Positions 9,301-24,300 are shown, counted from the first letter of the stretch. The stretch is DNA of 64,000 nucleotides from Progne subis subis (GCA_022316685.1 JAKJHU010000085.1:2170001-2234000), one strand, 5' to 3'. Notes: generated by a model from the sequence alone, not told the origin. Made by a program: numbers and translations.

Positions 9301-12300
9301 GTCTGGGCAGGAGAACCTGGCCAGGACACAAGGGCAGCAAACCCCAACAGGGACCAAGGGAGCACTGTCCAGCCCCACCTCTGTCCCACTGCTGTCCCCA
9401 CACGGTACCTTCTCTCCTGTGAGGGTGACCATGTCTAATGGGCCATACATGAACCTCCCGGTTAAGGTCTGGGGCCCATCCTCGTTAGCAATGGTGTCGT
9501 TGATCCTGTGGTTGGCTGTGACGTTCTGCACGAAGGGAAGAGGAAAAAAAAAATAAACAGTTTTCAGCAATGGATAACCTCATTTGGGAAAATGCCAAAT
9601 ATAACTGGATAAACTGGAGCATAGGGTTTCTCTGTGCCATTCCCCCCCTCCACTCCACCCTCAGCTCTGGGAAAGAATTTGACCTGTGGCAGAGGTGAGG
9701 CTCTGTGCCCTGAACTGAGGGGTGGATTGGAGTGCTGGAGAGCCAATTTCCACGGCAGGTTGTACGTGCAATTCCGATACTCTCTATTAACTCACACACT
9801 ATGGAACTAAAGAGGAAATACACGCAGCTGCCAGAGAAATCTGCTGATATTGTTTCGGTTCTAGCACAGAATTGCCCTCTCAGAAACTGGAGACTTTACT
9901 GGGAGCAAAGGGCATTTGCTGAGCTGAGAACTGGTATTATTGGACTTTGAAAGATGTCCTGTTCTGACTCGTTCCCTGACCCACAGCCAACGCTTCCTGC
10001 CTTTTACAGACTCAAGGCCAAGAGGAGACCTTGCTGACACACATCTTTAGGGTTGCTCTTTTACAAGCACCCAGGTAGGATATAACCATTAAAACAGCCC
10101 AGCAATGCAACACAACCCTCTGTCTGTGCCGTGCCCTCAGAGCCGTTTGTGCAGCCCCCAATCCCCCCTTACCCGGAGCTTCACGTTCGTCCTCTTGCGG
10201 AGCCACTTCTCACGGGGCTTGGAGGGGGTGAAGACAGGACACCTCCTTCCCATCCAGCTCCAAAACACTCGAGTTCTCGTGTCTCATCACCTGCAGGAGG
10301 ACACATCCCACCAAGGCATCAGCCTCTCCTCCTGCCTGGCTGTTCTGCCTCTCCTGAGCCAGCGGTGAGGAAGGGCAATGCACGCAGAGGCCCCCGGGTT
10401 TGCCGCTGGGTGTTTGGCTCGTCGGTTCGCAGGTTTGACAGGACTCGTGGCCTGCTCTGCACCGGCACAGCCTGGGGCCAGCACTGACCGATGCCTGGCT
10501 GGGATGCAGGTTTTTTGGATTGTCAGGAGGTACAAAACTGACTCGAACACAGCGGGATGAGCGCTGCACTAAGATACCTGCCCTTCCTCCAGGGATTCAT
10601 TAGTCCCTTCCCACGGTCTGCGAGGGAACAGGAGCCTTCCTCCATCCCATAACAGATCCAGCACCAGCTGCTCTGCCTGGCTGCAGGCCGACAGATGCCG
10701 TTCCTTCAGCTCATTTCTAATTCCTACTGAAATTCCCAACTCTTGTCCCGTGGCTTGTGCTCCTCTCACTGATTTGACCCCTGTGGAGGCACAGCTCTGG
10801 CTTGGCTGCACAGAGGCAGAGCCCAGGCTGTCTGTCCATCCTGGCCTCGTTTCCAAGGCTGACAGAGCTCCAGGATGTGCTGGTGGGATGTCACTGCCAC
10901 CCAGCCAGTTCTGCGGGGCAATTCCTGCCTGTCACCAGGGCATGGACAGGGATGGGAGGCAGGAACATGGAGCAAGGAGGGTTAAATCCTGCCTAGATTG
11001 CTCTTAACCTCTAGGATGGAAAAGGAAGAATAACACCCAAAGGCTGGGGGACAGGTTCAAAGCCTCACAGCACAGCAGGACTGGAACTCCCTGCACACAG
11101 AACTCCAAAACTGCCAGTAGTCCTTAGTGACCAAAAAAATAAGAAGAATCTTAAATGTGGTCCTGAACACATTCTGTGAGGTCAGCAGCTGTCCAGCTGA
11201 GCCTGGCTGACACGGGCCAGCTCTCTTTGCAGAGCTGAAGCTGGTTTTCATCCAGGGAAATGGAAAAAGGACCCCAGGGAGGATGAGCTTGCTGGGGCGG
11301 GAGCTCATGGAAATCCAATGTAAACAAAACAACAAGTTTTACTGAAAAATATTTAAATCAGGAATGTATTTTGAATCCTATCTGGGCTTGTTTTAACAAG
11401 ATTTAATCTTTGGAGACTAAAACTATTCAACAGCTTCTTTTTACATTTTGTCCAGAGATGACTTTCAAAAACAACTGAGAGCTGCAGCAGAGGAGGCTGG
11501 AGGAGAACGGGGAGGGTTTAACAGCTGAGCTAACACAAAGCAAACCCAGCACCGAAGTGGGCAACACAAACCACAGAGTTGCTTTGAGTTTTGTTTTTTT
11601 CCAGCTCCATGCCCTAAGTGTTGTTCCCTGGGAAGTTCATATTTTTTAAGGCAAATAACTCCCCCTCATCCCCAAGGAACTGAAGGGAAAATATTTCTTT
11701 CAGGGAAAAACATATTTTAGAGAGCAAATTTGAATTTTAGGCCAAATATAGGTTGATAAAATCGGAGGTGTCAGACTCCAGACACCAGCAATCCCCATTC
11801 TCCTGGCCCTAGAACTGCTTTGTGCTGCAGGAACGAGGACTAAATCCTAATGAGTTCCTAGAGGAGATGATAAGTAACTTAGAAAGGCAAAATGGGGAAC
11901 TGCATTCTGCCTATCAATCCATGTTGAATTCATATAAAACTTCCCCTTTGGTTTTCTTGTATCTGGTGCTGGTGTTATTTGTCCTTGGAGAAGTTTCAGT
12001 TTCAGACTTGAGATCCGACCTGGCACACACAGAGCACAGACCACTTCAAGAAACAAGTGCCACTGACCTTTGCCACTCTGGATGTGATAGGAAACTGCCC
12101 TGGGCCCTCTCCACGGATCCCCAGCGAGCCCATCTGAAACCTGCTGATAAACCCAGCCCCAACCAAACCAAGCAGGTGTGACAGCACATCCATGAAGTTT
12201 GTATGTGTGCAGCTCCACCAGTACCACAGGTGAGGGGAAAAAAAAAAAAGGAAGAAAATGGATCTGCAGGGGCTTTGCATCAGCAACTCTTATGGAAGGT

Positions 12301-15300
12301 AAACTGGATAAAACCAAATAGTCCTAAGTATTTTTCAACCCAAGGGAGATCGGGGAGAGAGGATGACTGTACCTGTCTGAGCAGGAAGGACACAACGTCC
12401 GTGGACTCCCAGTAGCTGGCGTGGAAGAGGTGAGGCAGAGCCACGGTCGGGAAAGCCGTGAGGGCATCGGGGCAGTACAGGGCGTAGTCGATCCGTTTGG
12501 TTCCCCACCACCTGGCAGCAACTACAGAAGCAAAACACTCCTTCAGACAAAGGGGCTTCACAAAAGGGGTTTCAGGGCTCTGACTCCTTGCTCCAGGTAT
12601 GCCAGGAGGCTGCTCCCGCTGCTCTGGGGGAACAACCGAGCCAGGGCTCGGTGTTTGCTCGCAGCAAGGGAGGAACGCACGGCCACCAGCAGTGAGCTCT
12701 CCCTTGTTTCAGCAAAGAGGAAGGCACTGGAGGACAGGTTAATTGGCTGTTAGTCCAGACCCAGGGAAGGGGCTCAAGGCTCCTGTGCAATGAGCCAAAA
12801 CAAAGACACCGACGCATCTCCCTGGAGCTGTGAGGAAGGATGGGGGTGCTCTGCCAGTCTCCGGCCCTGCTTCCGACGCCTTTAGCTTTCACCAGGGAAC
12901 TGCATCCAGCTATGGGCCACACTAAAGAGGACTGGGAATCCACAGGATGCTGAAGGCACCACAAGGCAGGGAATATGGCACGTGCTGACGGGAGTGGTAG
13001 TCCCCAGCAAATCCTTACTGCCCCCCTGGGCTGCCGTGGTGCCAGCAACTGAGATGTGCAGCACAACCTTCCCCAGGGCACAGCCCCCGTGCTGGGCAGC
13101 AAGACAAGCACCTGGGAGTGTGGGGACTTCTCTGCATGGGGGACTGAAAAACACACCGGGATTTTGTGGGGGACAGGGATACAAACAAAACAGACGAGTT
13201 TCTCCCTCAGGGAGCCAACAACTCGCACGCAGGCGTGTGACAGCCGCCCTTCACCCCGGGACAGCCCCACACCTCAGCTGCCCTGAACTCTGCCCATGCA
13301 CACATCCTGCCTCAGTCCCTGGAAATAAGCAGGTCCCAGTCCAAAGCCTCAGACCCCAAAGCCATGGGCTGCTTTCCCAGCAGCAAGGAGCCCTCAATGC
13401 CTGTGCACTCCAGCCTAGAAAAGCAGCCAAGGACAGAAAAGGTGGAGATCAAGAGAGCAGCAGAAGAATTTTGGTTTGCATGCAGGATGCAAGCTGGGGC
13501 TTTGACAAGGGCTTCCTCAAGCTTGGATTGTCTCTGTGACAATGTTCCCTTTTTAAGCACTTCCAGGAAAGCTGCCAGGTTTAAGGTACAATCCAACACA
13601 CCCCTCTGCAAAGGGAAACCTGGCTGGTGATGAGCACAGATGCTGAACTGAAAAGATGGATCCACCAGCTCCTTCCAGAGCCCTGCACAGAGTTCCCACA
13701 CAGCAAATGCAGAGGGATGTGGATTCAGCACATCCCCATGGCCCAGCCCTGGCTGTGCCAGGCCACCCTCATCCTGACAGTCCCCGCTTTGCTGAAGAGC
13801 CACGGGAAGGAGGAGCAAGGTTTGACAGATCAGTGTGGCTTTTCCAGAGCTCACAGGCACCTCCCTCGCAGCCTCTTCTGCTTCCCTGCCTTCCAAACTG
13901 ACAGCTCCTGGTCATGTCCCAACTTTGATTTCTCATGCAAGTGCCCAGCTTGGGTAATTTCAGATTCCTTACAGGAAGCAGACAGGATTGACTCTTCCAT
14001 GCTCAAAAAGACAGTGGTGGAGGCAGAAGCGTTGTCCCCTCAGCTCTGCCCAGAAGAATTCCTGCTGCTGCCAAGTTGTTAGCGGTGTTATGATCGATCT
14101 TCAGGCCAAAGTGACAGAAATACTCGTTAAGATGCAATCAGAAACTGCAAGTGCCTCAGTGAAAGCACAGAGATTTGTTGTGAAGTTCTGTGTCTATCAA
14201 ATGAGAGAGGAGGCCGACAGGAGTGGATCTCTCCAGAATACCTGTCTGGATGTCCAGGTCTGGTATCCGAAGAGCACAGCCTGCAGCCCGGCGCCGTGGC
14301 CCTTTGAGCTTCCTTCCCTTGGCAGGCATTTCGTGTTTATGCTGCCTACGCCTCCTGAACGAGGTTTGGGTAGGGGATTTGTGAGGGAGGGCAAGTTGGG
14401 ACAGAAGGCTAAACCCCCTACAATGATTAAGGTGGTGTTTGGTTTCTAAAAGGAAAAATAAAATACAAAAAAAAAAAAGCAGAAATCACTCATTATTATG
14501 GCACACACTGATTTCATCCTCCACAAATTCACGGTACCAGGGGAGCTGCACGCTAGGGAGGTTCCTGGGAGGGAGCTGTGGTTTTGCAGTGCCCCTCCAA
14601 CCTTCCTCCAGCTCTCCCTGGGGATAAGCATGGATCACGTTACCACCACACCAACGAGGCTGAGAGCAAGAGCAGCAAAGGCAGAGCTGGAGCTCGAGGG
14701 ACACTCGGAGTCAAGGGAAGACTCTTCCTCCCTGACCTCAGGAGCAGGCTTTGATGGCTGTGTGGAGGAATAAATTACACAAAGCAGAAGCTGCACAAGG
14801 AGGGAGAGCACGGGGAAAGCAGAGGTGAGAGTTGTATGACCCGACCCTGCTGCAGCTCGGGATGAGATCTCTGCGCCGGCCTCGGGGCATCACCCTGGCA
14901 AAAACACCTGCCCATGAACCACCCCTGTGTGCCAGCCCAGCAGCTCCTGGGGGTGGGAAAAAAGCTCTAAACAAACACCTTATCCCCCAGGAGCTGCTTC
15001 CCAAGCAGATTCCTACTTAGCAGCGCTTGGCAAGACGTCAGGACAAGTAAAAGGACGCACGTGGGGGAGGCGGTGTCGGCTCTCGGACACACTTTGAGCA
15101 GGAAAACCTCGTTTGTCAGAGAAGGTATTTCAGTCCTGCTGCTGAGCGTTGCCTCAAACAGGGCAGGAGGTTCCAGCAGCCCCTGAGCAGCGCCCACAGA
15201 CCTTCAACAACTCATACCTGCCTCCGGGAGCATTATTAACCTCAGCAATTAATTATGGAGTGAGTAATTCACAACCCGTGCCAGGAACGCATCTCTAAAT

Positions 15301-18300
15301 TTTTGAGACCTTCTGGTGGGCTGAAGATTTTCTCATGTGCATGGTTTTGTGGGTTTTTTTCTGTTTATTTTGTTGGGTTTGTGGGTTTTTTGAGTTTTCA
15401 GCCTTTCTTTGGTCTGAATTACCAAAGGTCCATGAGGACACAGCGTTCATTTCATACCTGAGCTGAAACAAAGAAGGGGCTGAGCCATTAATAAAGTCTG
15501 TTCTTCTCCAGGTCTTGGGAAAAATAATAAGTAAAAAATCCCTTTTACTCTTCATTCAGCTCTGAGAAATGGGTCATAACTGACTGGGAGCTGCCCTGCA
15601 GGCTGCAGAAGAGCTGAATTTCTAATGCAAAGTAATAGATGTTCTGTTCTGAACCAACCTGTCCCTGCCTTTCATCGATACAGAGGGGCTTACTCATCCC
15701 TGCTTTTGTGGCATCTGCATCGAGGCACATCCTGCATTCCCCATCTGGTATCAAGTGCTGATCCCGGCCAGCTCTGCATGACTTACCACAGCAGCACAGA
15801 AACCTCCCTCTGGATTAACCCTCACCTCACACCACGGCCAAACTGCGCTCAGAGTCAGCAATTATTATCTTATTTTTTAACGATCCATCACCGGCAAGGT
15901 CCAACACGCACAGCGCAGCCGCGGTCCCAGTTCTGCCAGGGGATGTGATAACACAGGGCACCGAGTGTGGCAGAGCCAGCAACAGGGGGAACAATCCCAA
16001 GCTTGTGGTGATGAGTGGGGAGCAGCCCCCGGACAGACGGATGGACAGGAGCTGCTGGGCCGGAGAGCGGAGCCTCGGAGGGGTGCAACACTTACTGTTG
16101 GCTATGTTGGAAGCAGTGTAACTGTCTGCCATTCCTGAGACCTGGCTGGCAATGCTGATCTCACTGGCTCTCCGGAAGCCCCTGAACTGAGGGGCTGAAA
16201 TGGGGGTGGACAGGGACGCGTTTTCCATGAAGACGGCACCATGAGACTGAACAACATCTGCTACAAAGTTGAAACAGGGAAATCAAAATATTAGACCAAC
16301 AGACAGAGGCTGGGCAAGGTGAACTCACGGGGTGGGGGGGAGGAAGGAGGCAAACAAAGCTGGTGGGTGCAAAAAACCTTTCAGAGCTGATTGGAACAAA
16401 ACAAACAGCCCACATTTCATCGGAGCTCTGGTTTGAAAAGAAAGCAAACAGCAGGCAGAGACGTGGTTGGAGGAGCAGTCTTTGATTGAGAGAAGCAAAG
16501 TAAGGAGCTCAAAAACCAGATCCAAAGAAAAACCCAGGCAGACTTACTCAAGCAGCAATAACAAGCATGTGTCATACATACAGATGTGAATATACACAAT
16601 TTTATATATTCACATCGAGACAAAATAACCACGGTAAGGAAAACAACAAAAAAAAACCCCTTAGAAAGGGGTATTTGTTTTCTTGAGATATTTAAATTTA
16701 AATGAATGTCTCCAAGATAAAAGGCTTATTAAAAAGCAAAAATCAAGAAAACATCTTCATGCCTGGCAGGGACTAAATTTGGACTTGTATTTTACTGCTG
16801 AAGGATACAGCCAACAGTCATTAATCTGGAGAAAGGGCTACTGAGGGGAGGCTGGTGCTGAGCACTTGTATCTCCCATCAGAGTCAGCAGATCAGGGAGC
16901 ACCCAGGCTCTATGAGAACAGAGCTTTTTTGGTACAACATGCAGGTCTGGATTTCTAAATCCCAACCTGAGGTTTAGCAAGTTAGGCCGAACCCCTGAGT
17001 ACATAAATACAGAAAGGAGGGTTTGAAATCATGCTCACACGGACCTTATATATGGATGGGAAGGAAAAGGACCTCAAACGCTCAGGAGTGGCAAAACGAG
17101 AGACGCTGAAAAGTCACGCTAAAATCTCTGCATTTCACTTTTCTCTCTGTGACAGTGCCAAGAGCATCCACCCCTCTGTGGAGGCCGAATTTAGTGGGAT
17201 ATCCCCAGCTCCTGCAGGGCAGAGGTTTGTGGTGCCAACACCAGGTGCTCACAGCAGGCAGCACCAGCGTGGCAGTAACATGCAAAAGCAAAGCAATTCA
17301 CGATGGTTTTAAGGGTTTTAAGGTTGCCCATCTCCGCTGCGCTTGAGGAGCAGCACCTGAATTTATTCCCAGGTATCAGGCAGGAGATGTGAGCACCAGG
17401 AATGTGAGCACATTACTCCCACACATCAGCATCCTCCACCTATCCCAGGCTGTTTAGATATCCCTGGATTTGATCCTGGCACACGGCTGACACGGGGAGC
17501 TGTTTTAACAACTGGTTTATTTTAATTTCAATCTTTTTTTGCTTGAGGCGACTGATTTTCTCCCTCCAGTCCCTCCGTTCGCAGCAGCGGCGTCTGTGCC
17601 CACACAAATCCTGCTGCAGCCGAGGGAGAGGGAACGTATGAAGCAGAAAATGTGTGGCTAAGTGTCAGTAAAAGAGTTCTGTTCTCTGCAGGGAAAATCA
17701 GGCCACAAGCTGCTCTCTGTAAAAGCTTTGTGGACTGTGAGATCTGAGCCTTAGCGGGAGCCTGACCTGATGATGAGCTGCACACACAGCCCACGTTGTG
17801 CCTGAAAGGCCGTTACCAGCACCACTTTCTCAGCACTTTCCCCCTCTTTCCACCTTGCCTCGAGCTGCTGGCTGTCAAGGCTGTGACCAGGATCCACAAC
17901 CAGGCCAGTGCTGTTTTCAGACTGCACAATGCACCAGCACGAGCAAGAAGAGACGATCCAAGTGGACAACGGGAGCTGCGCTGAACCCCACAAAGGTCTC
18001 AAGGGTAAAGGGTCTTTACCCCTTTGCTGGGGGACCTGCAACAACCCTCTCTTGTCAGATTCAGCTTTGACCACCAGAGAAACCTGAACTTCTTCCTCTG
18101 CTTTAACCTAAAGCACCTGTGGCTTGAATTAGGCAGTTCAGGAGTGTTCCAGGAGAAAAGGCTGGGCCTGCCTGGGCTGGTCACGCCTTTGACTCCACTA
18201 GCCCATCTGCACTTAGCTCTGCCTCAACTTCAACTCTTTTTGACAACCCAGAAACGGAATAAAGGAAGAAACTGAGATTTTGGGCTTGCTCTTTTTTAGC

Positions 18301-21300
18301 CAATCTTGTTTTCCTGGGCTGACCAGGGATTTTGGAATATAATGAGTCTGCAGCAAAAGCAGCCAAGCTCAGCAGCGCTTCCAGCCCCATCCTGGTGTCA
18401 CCAGAGGAACAATTGCCACTCCTGTTAAGGCCTGAGGTGTTTGAGCATCACTGAACTGTTCAGCTCAGCACTGCCTGCGTTGGTGGCAGGAGTCTGCTCT
18501 GCAGGGGACAGGTGCCACCCGACAGCAGCGCTCCCCTGCTCCTGCCCACTCAGGTGGCTCTTGTGCCTCTCCCCTTCCCCAGGCTGCACATCCTCTGTCC
18601 CTGAGAAAGGGCAGTTTCTAAGAAAAACAAGGGCCAGGAAAAGGCAGGGTGGGAAATGCGAAGAATAAACCTGTTTTATGCATTACAACCCACACAGAAA
18701 AGCTTCCTCCACACCAAAGCTACAGTGACAGCAACTTCTAAAGAAAATCCTGAGACCTGACTGGCAGAAAAACCCCACAAACCTAACAACATATTTCCTG
18801 AACTTGTGCATTCTCTGCATCATGTCTCTTGTGCAGCAGTTTTGAAACCAAGAGGGCTTTCTTGGGGAGTGTGGTGACCAGGGTGGGATGTCACAGCTGC
18901 TGCCACGCTGGCACAGACAGGCCCAGCACCTAAGAGGAGCCCTGGGAAGCCTCCTGCACTCCAGAGGTGCATCCCCAGCCACAGCTCAGGTCCTGACAGC
19001 CACGGGAAGGTTTTCCAGGCAAGCCCAGAGTGAAGCCAGCAGGTCCAGCAGCAGCAAGACCTTTGGCAAGCTTGGCTGTTCCTCTGTCACTCGGCAAGGA
19101 CAGAGGTGCCCTTGGTTACTGCACTTTGTCCTGTGACTCAGGGCTGACTCAGGGCCACTGGAGCAGAGCGAGGAAGAGGAGCCTGGCTGGAGCAGTGCCC
19201 TGAGCAGCCTCCCAGCAAAGCACCTGCTGCTGCTGGAACCACATGGCACAACCCACACCAGCCCAAGGTTTAACTGCACTTCCAGGGGAGTGGACATGGG
19301 AAGCCAAATCACTTTTTTTGTTTTGGACTACCTGTGAATCCTTAATACTCATTTTGGTGCTGTGCTCTTTCACTTCTGGACTCATTTATCCATGTTCTTA
19401 TCAGGGAACAGCCCTGAGTCCTCTCAGGTAAATCCTGAATGACAGATTTTGAGATGTGCTATTTGGAGACTGAACTATTGCACCAAAGTGGGAAATACTG
19501 AGAGCAATCAAAGAACATGTACAGTTCAATAAAACCAAAAAGATTAAAAACCACAGAAAAGACAAGCAGCTGCTCAGCCAGGCCAGGCCCTGCTTGCACT
19601 GAAATCCCTGGTCAGTGCTGGGCACACTGCAGTCACTGCCCTGAGATCAAGAGCAACAGATTTCTGCTGTCCACAAGTTTTGGTAATTTTGGAAAATCTC
19701 CTGCAGTCCAGTGGCTGAACTGGGATTCAGCACTTGCTGCACATCAAGAATTGCTTGGACACGCTGTGCTCTTGACCCACAATGTAAAAAGCAGAGAATC
19801 ATAGAATCCTATAACAGTTTGGGTTAAAAGAACCTTAATCCATCTAATTCCAGCCCCCTATCATGGGCAAGGGATGCTTCTACAGGCTCTGTCCTGACCA
19901 CAGGCAGTATCAGCTCACAGGGAAATGGCATTTCATCAGGGACCTCCAAAGTGATCCATTAACAGCACCAGATCCTTTCCCTCTGCTTCATCACAGAACC
20001 TCACAGCACAGGCAACTGCACGCTTAAAACCCCTCTCCACCTCCAGGAGGCTGGGGGAGAGAAAAAACTCAGAAAACTCGGCGATGTTGCCATCCTGTAT
20101 GACCACATAACAGCCCAAACTGCTCAGGGACAGTGAGGGTCAGCTTGTTAAAGACAAAGAGGGCAGCAGAACACAGCTCTCAATGCAAAATACTGAGAGA
20201 GGAACGAGAACGGCAAGTGAGACGCGGGGAAGAAAAAAAAAAAAACTAAACAAAGGCAAATCTCATCAAAATTGCAGATGTAGCACCAGCCACAATCAGA
20301 ATAAATGAGGCCATGCAGCACTGATGATGGAAAATAAGGCAAAACAAATGCATCGAATTTTGCTTTTAAGGCGGCAGACAAGAAATTAATTTAAAATAAC
20401 CAACAGGCAGAGCCACCCTGGGGTCTGAAAGCCTCAGTGCTGTGTCCAGCAGAGCCACGACCAGGGTCCAAACATGAAATACTCAAAGGAACAAAACCTG
20501 CTGCGACACGGACATCAGGGCACGGTGACTCGTGGCTGCTGGGGAGCTGCACGCTGCAGGACACCGCTTCCCAGGGGATCTGAGCAGGGCCACCAGGGAC
20601 TGTCTCTGCCAAAGCCTCTTTCCAGCAGCACCAAGCATGGCAGCAGCTCCCCTTCCAGCATCAGCAGCAGGATGGGACTGAGTTTATAACCCCAAGCCCT
20701 TTTCCCACAGCGCCTCTCCCAGTGTGATCCCCTGTGGTTATTCTGCGTGGCGCAGCCTGAGACACAGCACGAAGATTTCAACTCCAGGAGGCAACAGTGT
20801 GATCTCCAAAAAAAGGACCCCAAGAACCCAACAGCACAGACAATACGAAAGTGTCGATTACACACACTCAGCACAACCAGCACTTTTATTGGAAACATCT
20901 TGCCAATTCAGTACAGGAACGGGGATACTCGTTTCCATGAAGCTGTCCTGGTGCTGGAGAGCACCCAGAGGGCTACTTTCCATGAGGAGGATGGGATTGT
21001 TCTGGATTGTCTCAACTAGAAGCAGATGGGGAAAAAAAAAAACAAACAACATAACAGAAGGACAAAGAACAACAGACATGCGGCCACAAAGTGTTAAACA
21101 TACAAACAGTTACACCCCGGCACTTAATTATGAGTCTTCAACGAACAGACATCCTTCAAATAGAGTAAAAGAAACAAAACAGGGGTGGATTTCCAAACAG
21201 ACCAACATCAGAGATTAACTGGGAGCAGAGGAGAACACAACGATGGCATTTCAACAACAAAAGGAAGGCATCTTCACCCCCTCGAAGCCAAATGCATAAA

Positions 21301-24300
21301 TACGCAGCAGATCCAGAGAAATCGTTTTAACTATGAGTGGAAAAAAATATGCTGTAAGGGAAGAATCAGACTCACAGCCTACACAGTGCAAAGCACGGGA
21401 GTAAGCGGGGATGTGAGTTTGATTTTACTCTGCAAGTTCATTGAAATGAAACAGGGACCAGCATTTAGTACAGATGGGCAACTGGGGGAAAAAACCCAGC
21501 CTGAGAGGCTTTCTGAATTGTGGACTCTCAAAAAAGCTACCTGCACGAGGAGAAGTGCACAAGCAGCGCTCCACAAGGTTTTGTACAAAGCCAATTATAA
21601 GTGAGCATTTTACATGATCAGCAAAACATACAGCTTAATTATAGCAGCAATTAACTTTTCTGGAGTGCCCTCCAGTGAACACTAACTTCAGGAGCAGCTT
21701 GGTGAATCATGGTCAGTCCTTGTGGGTGATGTGTCCAGCACAGCACGGACTCCAGTGGAAAGGAATGGCCTGTTACGTTCTGATAGGCAAATAAAGAGGC
21801 TTTGTCTTACAGGAAAAGAGAATTTAAAGCTGGTTTTTTGTCCATTTTATTCATCAAGGCAGAGCAGTATCTCTTAAAATAACAAGGCTCAGACCTGGAG
21901 GTTCTGCAATCGCTCTGCCCTTCTCACAGGAGAGCTAATTGCTGTTTAACTTCACTGCACAGCAAGTGTCTCTCCAAGCACAGCCAACTCAGAGGTCCAG
22001 GGAGGCTCTCATGTTCCTGCTGCTGTCCACAATGATAACCAGAACACAGCTGTAGTGTCCCTGGGGCCTCTGCCTTCGGTGAGAACAGGGGCTTCGGAAT
22101 GTATTTAAGAGAAAGAAGGCAAGATGTTTAGCTGTAATTTTTTGGTACTAAGCCTCTTGCAGCTGATACCTAGAATACACTCAAAAAGCAATTTGCTCTT
22201 CAAGTTGCTATAGATTCCCTGAGCTGTTGTAACTGGCCTGGGTACAAATGCAGTTGTGGGTGGATCCATTTTTAAAAAGTGTTGCAGCAAGATCTTGGCT
22301 AAATTTGACAAGTGAGTGGGGCCTGCAGAAATCATTTTATTCACTTCACTAAACATGGGGTTTAGTTTGTGCCCATTTAACAAATCAGACCTCTAGATTG
22401 AGCAATTACAATATTTGAAGACACTGATAGATATAGAAGGCCTATATACTTCTTTGGATCTTCAACTTTAAAATGGTGCAGAGGGTCACCAGAATTATCC
22501 AGCTCTAGATATACAGTCCTCTTCATTTAGTCCTGTATGACTCAAATATTAGACAAAGGGGATGCAAACAAGTAAATCATCTCATCATCTCTCTGTAGAT
22601 GCTCCCTCCAGTCTTCTCTGGCCCTCCAAGTCCTAAATTCTGCCAACTCAATTGTGTTTCATTCACTCTCCATAACAAGCACCAGTCTGGGTGTAAAACA
22701 GAGGCTTTTACAGAGAGGTCACCACCTCATGACCCTCAGCAGCTGGAGGCCCTTGTGTGACAAACAGAGGGCACACAGGACACAAGGCAGGGATTTCACT
22801 GGAAGAAAATTCCTTTCCTGGTAAATCAGGAGCAAGGCTAATGCTACAGGGCCAGTTCTCTTTCTCACCATTTCCAACTGTGTTGATAACTTCATGTAAA
22901 AAGTGGCTGTAACCCTTTAAACAGCAAAAGTGGATCCAGAGGGACTTACCCAAAACTGCAGAGTTGCCGTCGCCCAGCGGGAACCTCTGGTATCGGGGAA
23001 TATTGAAGGGAGGTAAAAGGTAAAACTTCCTCTCCAAAAGAGGCTCGAGGCGTGAAGCAGATGGGTCTGCAGGGTGGAACAGGTTATAGACCTGCTGACA
23101 AGCTGGTCTGAGCTGAAAGACTAAAGAGACAAGAAAAAAATCCCTCAAGTACCAAAATATGATTTGTTAGAGTATTGTAAATATTTGTCTCTAGAAAGGA
23201 CAACTGTTGGGTTACGAAACCGCAAAAGATTGATCATCTCCCTCCTCTCCTAGTTCAGTCAAGTGAAACAATTTATTACAAGGTTTACAGACTCAAGAAT
23301 TGCCCGGCACTATTCACGTTTGGGAAGGACAGAACCGGCGGTGCAGAGAGCACACGCAGATCTGCTTCTTTACGGCGCACTAAATGTGATATGGAAACGT
23401 TTGGGTTTAACCAGACTCCAGCTGCACTTACAGCACCCACCAAGGGAGCAGTTTGCACCAGGACTTACTGTCAAGGGCTGGAATTACAGTTTTCCGCAGT
23501 GCAAGCACCAGACCCAAGGGAGAACCGAAGAGGAAGAAGTCGGTGATCTCAAAATCAAACTTCCCAATATTTGCTCCATCCAGCATCGTGGAGCTGCTGG
23601 ATCGCCTGGACGTGGGGTCGTTCCTCAGGACACTAGAATGTAGACTGGGATAAGAACAGAAAATAAACTCTGAATTACATCCTCGCTGTGTTTTCATAAT
23701 TAAAGCCTGGATTAGTGATCGACAACTGATATAATTTCTATCCCCTAAGTGAAGGAACTGTGCTAATCAACCCACAATGACCCCGCTGCAGTGGCATCAT
23801 TTAAATGTGCAAATCCAAGATTCAGGTGAGTTCATTTACACACCATCTCCTCAAAATATTTTTTCTTTAAGGAGTCAAAATCGTGGTTGCTGCTAATATA
23901 TAGAACATGTCCAGCTTTTCCTCCCTCTCTCGGGTGTCAAATCTGTTTGGAAAATTCCACCTCTGTGTTGTGAAGGCTGAGCAATGCACAGGTTTAACAC
24001 AGAGATTTGAATTCACATTTTCCTTGGACACTGAAGAAAGAAGAAGCAGCAGCAGGAATACTTAGGTGAAAATCCTGGGAATCCACCCCCACACGTTAGG
24101 GAGTGTTGCTTCTTTGCAATCTGGATCTGGGAAAGTGAAATGACAGATGTGTAACACTGATAACCTGGTTCACAAAAAGCTTTGAGATGCTTCTATGCCC
24201 ACCCAAAAGCACAAAGCTGCAAATTCCTCTGCTCTCCAGGTTGTAAGGATTCCAGTGACAGCTGTAGTGGGCTATCTCATTATAAATAGAGGCAGGGAGT

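Noticed and set aside
12982..13539. 185-residue plus-strand open frame in an intron
   Set aside because: It has no recognisable domain or exon borders, and its composition matches the GC-rich intron around it.
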